Source of the DNA: Bacteroidota bacterium
GTDB lineage: Bacteria; Bacteroidota; Bacteroidia; Bacteroidales; VadinHA17
Direction: 5' to 3'
Assembly: GCA_022711195.1 (NCBI GenBank)
Contig: JAKLFN010000015.1
Coordinates: 1-19,374 of the forward strand
Length of the DNA: 19,374 bases
In this document: positions 15,726 to 19,374 of the stretch, piece by piece
Layout: each line of letters opens with the position of its first letter
How positions within the stretch are numbered: position 1 is the stretch's first letter
Notes under the pieces: generated by a model
What the model was told of the DNA's origin: nothing
Database searches by the model: none
Seen by the model: the letters and a program-made list of their open reading frames with translations, nothing else
Made by a program: the position numbers and the translations under genes

Positions 15726-15785
15726 ATTGTTTATTCCGGACCAAATTAACCGGAATGAGGGGTCAATTTCACCGGAATAAACAAT
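15726..15785. repeat. 14-bp perfect inverted repeat, possible IS21-type end remnant
   Basis: ATTGTTTATTCCGG (15726-15739) and its complement CCGGAATAAACAAT (15772-15785) flank 32 bp. The interior holds another CCGGAAT copy (15750-15756) and the stretch GAGGGGTCAATTTCACCGGAA. Repeated GGGGTCAATTT/ACCGGAAT blocks resemble the multiple terminal repeats of IS21-family elements as I remember them. No transposase frame is present, so at most one end remains. A further pair GAGGGTATT (15720-15728) and AATACCCTC (15803-15811) is nested outside it. Confidence 0.5.
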
Positions 15786-15798
15786 TGAATAATCCGGA

Positions 15799-15829
15799 TT
15801 TAAATACCCTCGAATTCGAGGGATTTAAA
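15799..15829. repeat. Near-perfect palindrome in the first KilA-N remnant piece
   Basis: The 16-bp core CCCTCGAATTCGAGGG (15807-15822) is perfect, with GAATTC at its centre. A further 7-bp pair, TTTAAAT (15799-15805) and ATTTAAA (15823-15829), extends it with a single bulged A at 15806. The bases differ from the palindrome in the intact gene, but the centre again encodes Glu-Phe (LEFEG). Confidence 0.85.
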
Positions 15830-15894
15830 AATCAGGCAGGACAAATATATTCCGGATATCTCCGAAGTAAGGAATTGAAACTAAAGGAGCAATT

Positions 15895-15926
15895 GTTTAA
15901 TTATGGCAAATTCGCCACAATTAAAA
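15895..15926. repeat. Decayed copy of the KilA-N palindrome
   Basis: This is the counterpart of 11210-11241 in the second remnant piece. Three changes (G at 15895, A at 15908, C at 15918) leave 13 of 16 arm positions paired. The central part now encodes Lys-Phe rather than Glu-Phe. Confidence 0.8.
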
Positions 15927-16056
15927 GTAAGGCAGTATTGCACAGTTATAGAATTTCGACCAGGGAATGGTTCGAAAAAGCAAATGCAATCGGGATAAAG
16001 GCAACTGCCGGTCGTTATAAAGGAACAGGTTCAAATAGTTCAATTAAATGCACTTG

Positions 16057-19056
16057 TCAGTTCGTTGAATCGTAACCGTCAAACAGTGATTTTTGATAAC
16101 CATCACCCTTGAACTTGCTTATCAGTTCCCGGATAAATTCGTAATGCTTTACATATTGGTTTGGAATCAATATCAACCTTATATTCTTGGATCTCAGTAA
16201 CTTCATTTTTATCTCATCCGACTTGATTCGATTCTTTTTTGTATAATGTTCTCTACCGTTTATCTCAAACACGATTTCAGGAATGTTCCCATTGTAAAGT
16301 ACTCCGTCAAATTCTCTCTTATTGACAATTGGATTATTCTTTTCTTCCGGGAACACCTCAATGACTTTGACATTTCTCTTAAACCGGCCACCGGCAATTG
16401 AGCAATAATGATACATTGTTGAGTAGAACTCATTTTCAAACTTTGAATCATTAGAGAATCCGATGGTGAATTTATTAGCCACACTTTGAGGAACATGCAC
16501 TGTCCCGTTTTTTTCTACGTAATCAATCAATGCGTATAAATCGTCATTCTTTTTTGAGATAATATCAATTGCCTTTCTGTCTGTTACAACAATTAGGTTT
16601 TCCTTTGCCCTTGTGACTCCGACATTTATTAACTGACTGTTATTCTTGATCCAGTCGTAGGTTTTTGGAGCGGTTCTTTTCGAGATTGCTGTAGAAATGA
16701 TAATCGTCTTGTTTTCTTGTCCCTGGACCTTATGGATTGTTCCGCAGCTTACAGTTTCATAGATTTCCTTCTTCTCTTTCGCTTCGTTTAGATAGTGGTT
16801 GATGACATACTCCTGGTTCCTGAAGGGTGTAATGATAAAGACGTCAGATAAATTATTCTCTTTTATGTAATTGACAATTTCTTTGGCTTCTTCTATTTGT
16901 GAGTTCCGCTGTGTTTGGTTTACGTTATTAACATCCAGTAATTTTACATTTCCGGGGATTTTAATTTCGCCTAGATTCAACTTGCTTTCATAAAATCTCA
17001 TGTTGGAATAATCGATAATCTTTCTCCCGCAGCGGTAATGATAGCTTAATAGTATATCCCGTGAAATGTTGTCAATGCTTTTATAGACAGAGAGTATAGA
17101 ATTGTTGTAGTAGTCGTATCGTTCATCAATTTCAAATTGCTTCATTAACCGTTTGTTTTTGTTCTCCTCAAAAACCACAATTGGCTTCAGCTGGTTTGTG
17201 TCGCCAATTAAAACCATGTTTGAGCATTTTGAAATCGGGATCAGGCTTGTGGCAATATCACATTGACCGGCTTCGTCAATAGTCAGTAAATCAAATTTGA
17301 ATGTCCTCCCAAGCTTGCGACTTGAAATGTTCGTTGTGAGGATAATTGGAAATACTTTGGTAAATTTTTCCAGGTTCTTGTCGTCTGTAATCCACTTGTT
17401 AAATTCCTTTACCTGCTCGTTTTCGTCCTGATTATTCAGGATTCCGGCCAGATCACTGTAATCTTTGCTTTTTAAGCGTTTAATGTATTTTAATGACTCG
17501 AAGTAAAAATATTGAAGCAACTGGTAATTACCCTGGATTACGTCAAAGATTCCTTTAACGTTAGCGTCAGTAGTTTCAGGAATCTGATTTAATCGTTCTT
17601 CAAGTTTCTTTTTTTCCTGATCAAGCAGCCAATAACTGCCTTTTGATGATAATCCGGATAAAAAATCCAGGTTCTGCTCCAAATCAATTCTGTCCTCATA
17701 GTTCTTTAATTTCTCAAGCAGTCTTAGGTTGTTTTCTTTTGATTTTTCTTTCAGATTGAACAGCAATTCTTCTCTAGGGACATCCTTTGTTTCAAATTCA
17801 TACAGGAATTTTATCCTTTTCAATGCTTCTGCAACCAGCTTGTTGTTACCCAGGCGAATAATCGGAAAGAGAATCTCTTTGTCCTTATATTTCCTGAGGT
17901 TCAATTTCTCCTTTATCCCGTCAATAGGAATATTATTGTTTGACGTTATCAGTAGAGTTTTGTTGTTTACCAGGCAATTAACAACAATGTTTAAGATGGT
18001 CTGAGTTTTCCCAGTGCCCGGAGGTCCCTGGACATAAGTAACAGGGTACTTTAATGAATTATAAATGGTTCGAAGCTGATCTATGTTGACATTATTATCA
18101 TAAAGGACGATATGTGGTTCTGTTCTGTTTTTCCTGTCAAGCAAGGATAAATTCTGGAAGAACGCTTTCAAAGGAATCTGCAATTCATTCTTTGCATGCT
18201 CGGAATTTATTTCATCGTAAATGTCAGATATTTCTATTTGTCGGTATCCCAAAACGACAATTTCCGGCCTGGTGTTTGGTAACTCCCCTGACCTGAAATT
18301 ATCCGCCAATAACTTTATAGTGCCATTGGCATCTTCGCGGTATGACGTCTCAAAGTCGATGGGACTTAAATCGATATAATATGACAGTGAATATTTTGTG
18401 TCATTGATGTAAAAGATTGAATTAAAATTTGTTGTGGACCCGATAATAAGAGTTTTCGCAACTGGGTCAAACATTAACTTTCTGAATGCAACAACAAATT
18501 TACCTTTTGATTCCAGGTCTATTGAGAATTCGCAAATGGCAAGTTCGTAATCATAGAAAGTTTTGTAATCATTCCTGTAGATTTCTTTTATTATGTGTTT
18601 TTGTTGCTTCTCTGAGAGGAGATATGGATTTTGATTCTCCAATTCATGAATATCCAGATCCGGAATTAAATGTGTCTTGTGCAGGAAGCGATCAGTATTT
18701 GCCTTGTAACACTCTAAATAATAATTTAATACATTATTATCATATCTGTCAAAATCATATTTCTGCAAACTCTCATCCTCATCAATCTTCTTTATCAATT
18801 TGTCAGAAACATCGTAATGTGAAAATTTCAGGATCTCAGCTGTCTGAATCCTTGAGATGAAAATCTTTCCATCTTTAATAGGCTCATCTTTTGTAACATT
18901 GAACATGTTAACATAAAGCTCATCGTCAGCATTAATATTCAAAATACTGATCCAGAAAGGCTTAATTTCCTCATCTTGGTTTTTGTAAGTGATGTTAAGG
19001 TATTTGCCTTCACGAATTGCCTGTCCTAAGAGTATTGTTATCTTTCTATCAGTCAT
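16057..19056 (-). CDS. WYL-like + SF1B helicase + PD-(D/E)XK-like nuclease, putative defence protein
   Basis: A 999-residue single-gene protein. Residues 5-53 (GQAIREGKYLNITYKNQ, then FWISIL and ELYVNMFN) resemble a WYL-type ligand-binding domain. The superfamily 1B (Upf1/Dna2-like) helicase has Walker A GPPGTGKT (344-351), Walker B DEAGQ (594-598), motif III GDTNQLKP (618-625), motif IV SYHYRCGRK (671-679), motif V GTIHKVQGQE (772-781) and motif VI NVGVTRAKENL (811-821). About 240 residues separate motifs I and II, with a charged helical section at about 420-490. The C-terminal region has D917 (EFDGVLYN) and EIVFEINGREHY (E931, N933, H937), an ExDGxxH-like PD-(D/E)XK nuclease core with Asn for the usual Asp. 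The DNA is AT-rich (about 33% G+C at 17881-17940). Helicase-nuclease fusions with WYL sensors are common in defence islands, but the named system is not identified. Confidence 0.88.
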   Translation of the reverse strand: MTDRKITILLGQAIREGKYLNITYKNQDEEIKPFWISILNINADDELYVNMFNVTKDEPIKDGKIFISRIQTAEILKFSHYDVSDKLIKKIDEDESLQKYDFDRYDNNVLNYYLECYKANTDRFLHKTHLIPDLDIHELENQNPYLLSEKQQKHIIKEIYRNDYKTFYDYELAICEFSIDLESKGKFVVAFRKLMFDPVAKTLIIGSTTNFNSIFYINDTKYSLSYYIDLSPIDFETSYREDANGTIKLLADNFRSGELPNTRPEIVVLGYRQIEISDIYDEINSEHAKNELQIPLKAFFQNLSLLDRKNRTEPHIVLYDNNVNIDQLRTIYNSLKYPVTYVQGPPGTGKTQTILNIVVNCLVNNKTLLITSNNNIPIDGIKEKLNLRKYKDKEILFPIIRLGNNKLVAEALKRIKFLYEFETKDVPREELLFNLKEKSKENNLRLLEKLKNYEDRIDLEQNLDFLSGLSSKGSYWLLDQEKKKLEERLNQIPETTDANVKGIFDVIQGNYQLLQYFYFESLKYIKRLKSKDYSDLAGILNNQDENEQVKEFNKWITDDKNLEKFTKVFPIILTTNISSRKLGRTFKFDLLTIDEAGQCDIATSLIPISKCSNMVLIGDTNQLKPIVVFEENKNKRLMKQFEIDERYDYYNNSILSVYKSIDNISRDILLSYHYRCGRKIIDYSNMRFYESKLNLGEIKIPGNVKLLDVNNVNQTQRNSQIEEAKEIVNYIKENNLSDVFIITPFRNQEYVINHYLNEAKEKKEIYETVSCGTIHKVQGQENKTIIISTAISKRTAPKTYDWIKNNSQLINVGVTRAKENLIVVTDRKAIDIISKKNDDLYALIDYVEKNGTVHVPQSVANKFTIGFSNDSKFENEFYSTMYHYCSIAGGRFKRNVKVIEVFPEEKNNPIVNKREFDGVLYNGNIPEIVFEINGREHYTKKNRIKSDEIKMKLLRSKNIRLILIPNQYVKHYEFIRELISKFKGDGYQKSLFDGYDSTN

Positions 19057-19374
19057 GAAATTGGAGCGATATTATGATATTGTACTATGATATATTGCTG
19101 CATTATACCTGTTATTCTATAAGCCTTTTACTACTCCCACAGGATTGCCCCTCGTCTTAGACATTGTGCTGACGTAAAACAGGATGAGAGATAAACTATA
19201 AACGAGATTCTACTAGTTTTAATATTGGGGATGTTCCAATTTGAGAAAAGCATGATTCCATACAAATTGATTATGACAGGACGCTTCCAAGTATGCTTAT
19301 AAAAGCATTGATCTATTTCGAATTAAAGATGTTAGAGAGAATGATACAAATTGGATGTATTAAACGAAAGATTA
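19057..19374. other. AT-rich region upstream of the helicase gene, no supported gene
   Basis: This 318-bp stretch contains repeated ATATTATGATATTG/ATGATATATTG-like runs next to the helicase start. I found no TAnnTTTG box on the helicase strand. A short frame ends at about 19362 with the peptide YKSIDLFRIKDVRENDTNWM but has no start and an upstream stop, so I do not call it. Another frame stays open to the right edge from an ATG near 19292, again without recognisable content. Confidence 0.5.

Larger units (their letters stand above)
15788..16030 (+). pseudogene. Mosaic KilA-N remnant with two versions of the same segment
   Basis: The frame (open from an incidental ATG at 15755 to 16075) encodes two pieces of KilA-N domain in tandem. 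The first, NNPDLNTLEFEGFKNQAG (15788-15841), matches residues 61-76 of the intact KilA-N protein at about 8 of 18 positions. The second (about 15893-16028), starting QLFNYGKFATIKSK and ending TAGRYKGT, corresponds to residues 63-107 of the same protein. At DNA level 15896-16028 differs from 11211-11343 by 12 of 133 bases in my hand count (about 91% identity). The start, N-terminus and C-terminal half are missing, so it is a remnant. Each piece carries a palindromic core at equivalent codons. Confidence 0.8.

Noticed and set aside
10958..16055. Similar short stretches ATTAAATTTACTTGTC (near 10963) and ATTAAATGCACTTGTC (near 16041) that might be ends of a mobile unit
   Set aside because: Fourteen of 16 AT-rich bases could be chance, and they lie on opposite sides of the two KilA-N copies.
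15755..16075. Treating the 106-codon KilA-N-like frame as an intact gene
   Set aside because: It lacks the N-terminal and C-terminal parts of the domain, contains the same segment twice and its ATG lies inside the inverted-repeat scar.
1..19374. CRISPR array, tRNA, rRNA or riboswitch
   Set aside because: No regularly spaced 25-40 bp repeats with unique spacers beyond the three 40-bp-spaced short motifs, and no cloverleaf or conserved rRNA sequence seen.

Overview
The window looks like chromosome of a Bacteroidota (Bacteroidetes) bacterium, probably a Bacteroidales/Marinilabiliales-type organism. Supporting signs are several TAnnTTTG-type -7 boxes, mostly weak Shine-Dalgarno sequences, lipoprotein signal peptides on exported enzymes, PD40 propeller and membrane-anchored AraC proteins, and a KilA-N protein of the kind common in that phylum. 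All assignments were made by reading the sequence and hand translation; no database was searched.

Left part (1-9.2 kb, all minus strand). Reading 5' to 3' on the minus strand: a SAM methyltransferase (9109-8336), an exported nitroreductase (8186-7617), a seven-helix membrane AraC regulator (7524-6394), then a run of tightly packed genes that could be one transcript: an Acg-type nitroreductase (6204-5188), a TraB/Tiki-like protein overlapping it by 4 bp, a LolA-like lipoprotein, a PD40 propeller lipoprotein, a class C beta-lactamase-fold serine hydrolase lipoprotein, an NTF2-like protein and a metallo-beta-lactamase-fold hydrolase cut off by the left edge. This reads as a cell-envelope and redox/detoxification cluster under a membrane regulator.

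Middle (9.3-14.3 kb). A divergent plus-strand pair encodes a cysteine-rich flavodoxin-fold reductase and a coupled SRPBCC protein. A full-length KilA-N gene follows and runs tail-to-tail, with a 39-bp coding overlap, into a minus-strand set: a Crp/Fnr regulator, an NmrA-like NAD(P)-binding protein and a lipoyl-less E2-type acyltransferase. That acyltransferase/NmrA pair is noticeably GC-rich.

Right part (14.3-19.4 kb) looks like accessory DNA. It holds an AAA_14/DUF4143 ATPase preceded by three 40-bp-spaced direct repeats, a scar with a 14-bp inverted repeat resembling an IS21-type end, a mosaic KilA-N remnant about 91% identical over 133 bp to the intact gene, and an AT-rich 999-residue protein. 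That protein combines a WYL-like N-terminus, an SF1B (Upf1/Dna2-like) helicase and a C-terminal PD-(D/E)XK-like nuclease. It is the best candidate for a poorly described defence or nucleic-acid-processing system here. The second unusual feature is that the intact KilA-N gene contains a perfect 32-bp palindrome inside its coding sequence, and a different KilA-N-type remnant has an unrelated palindrome at the same codons.
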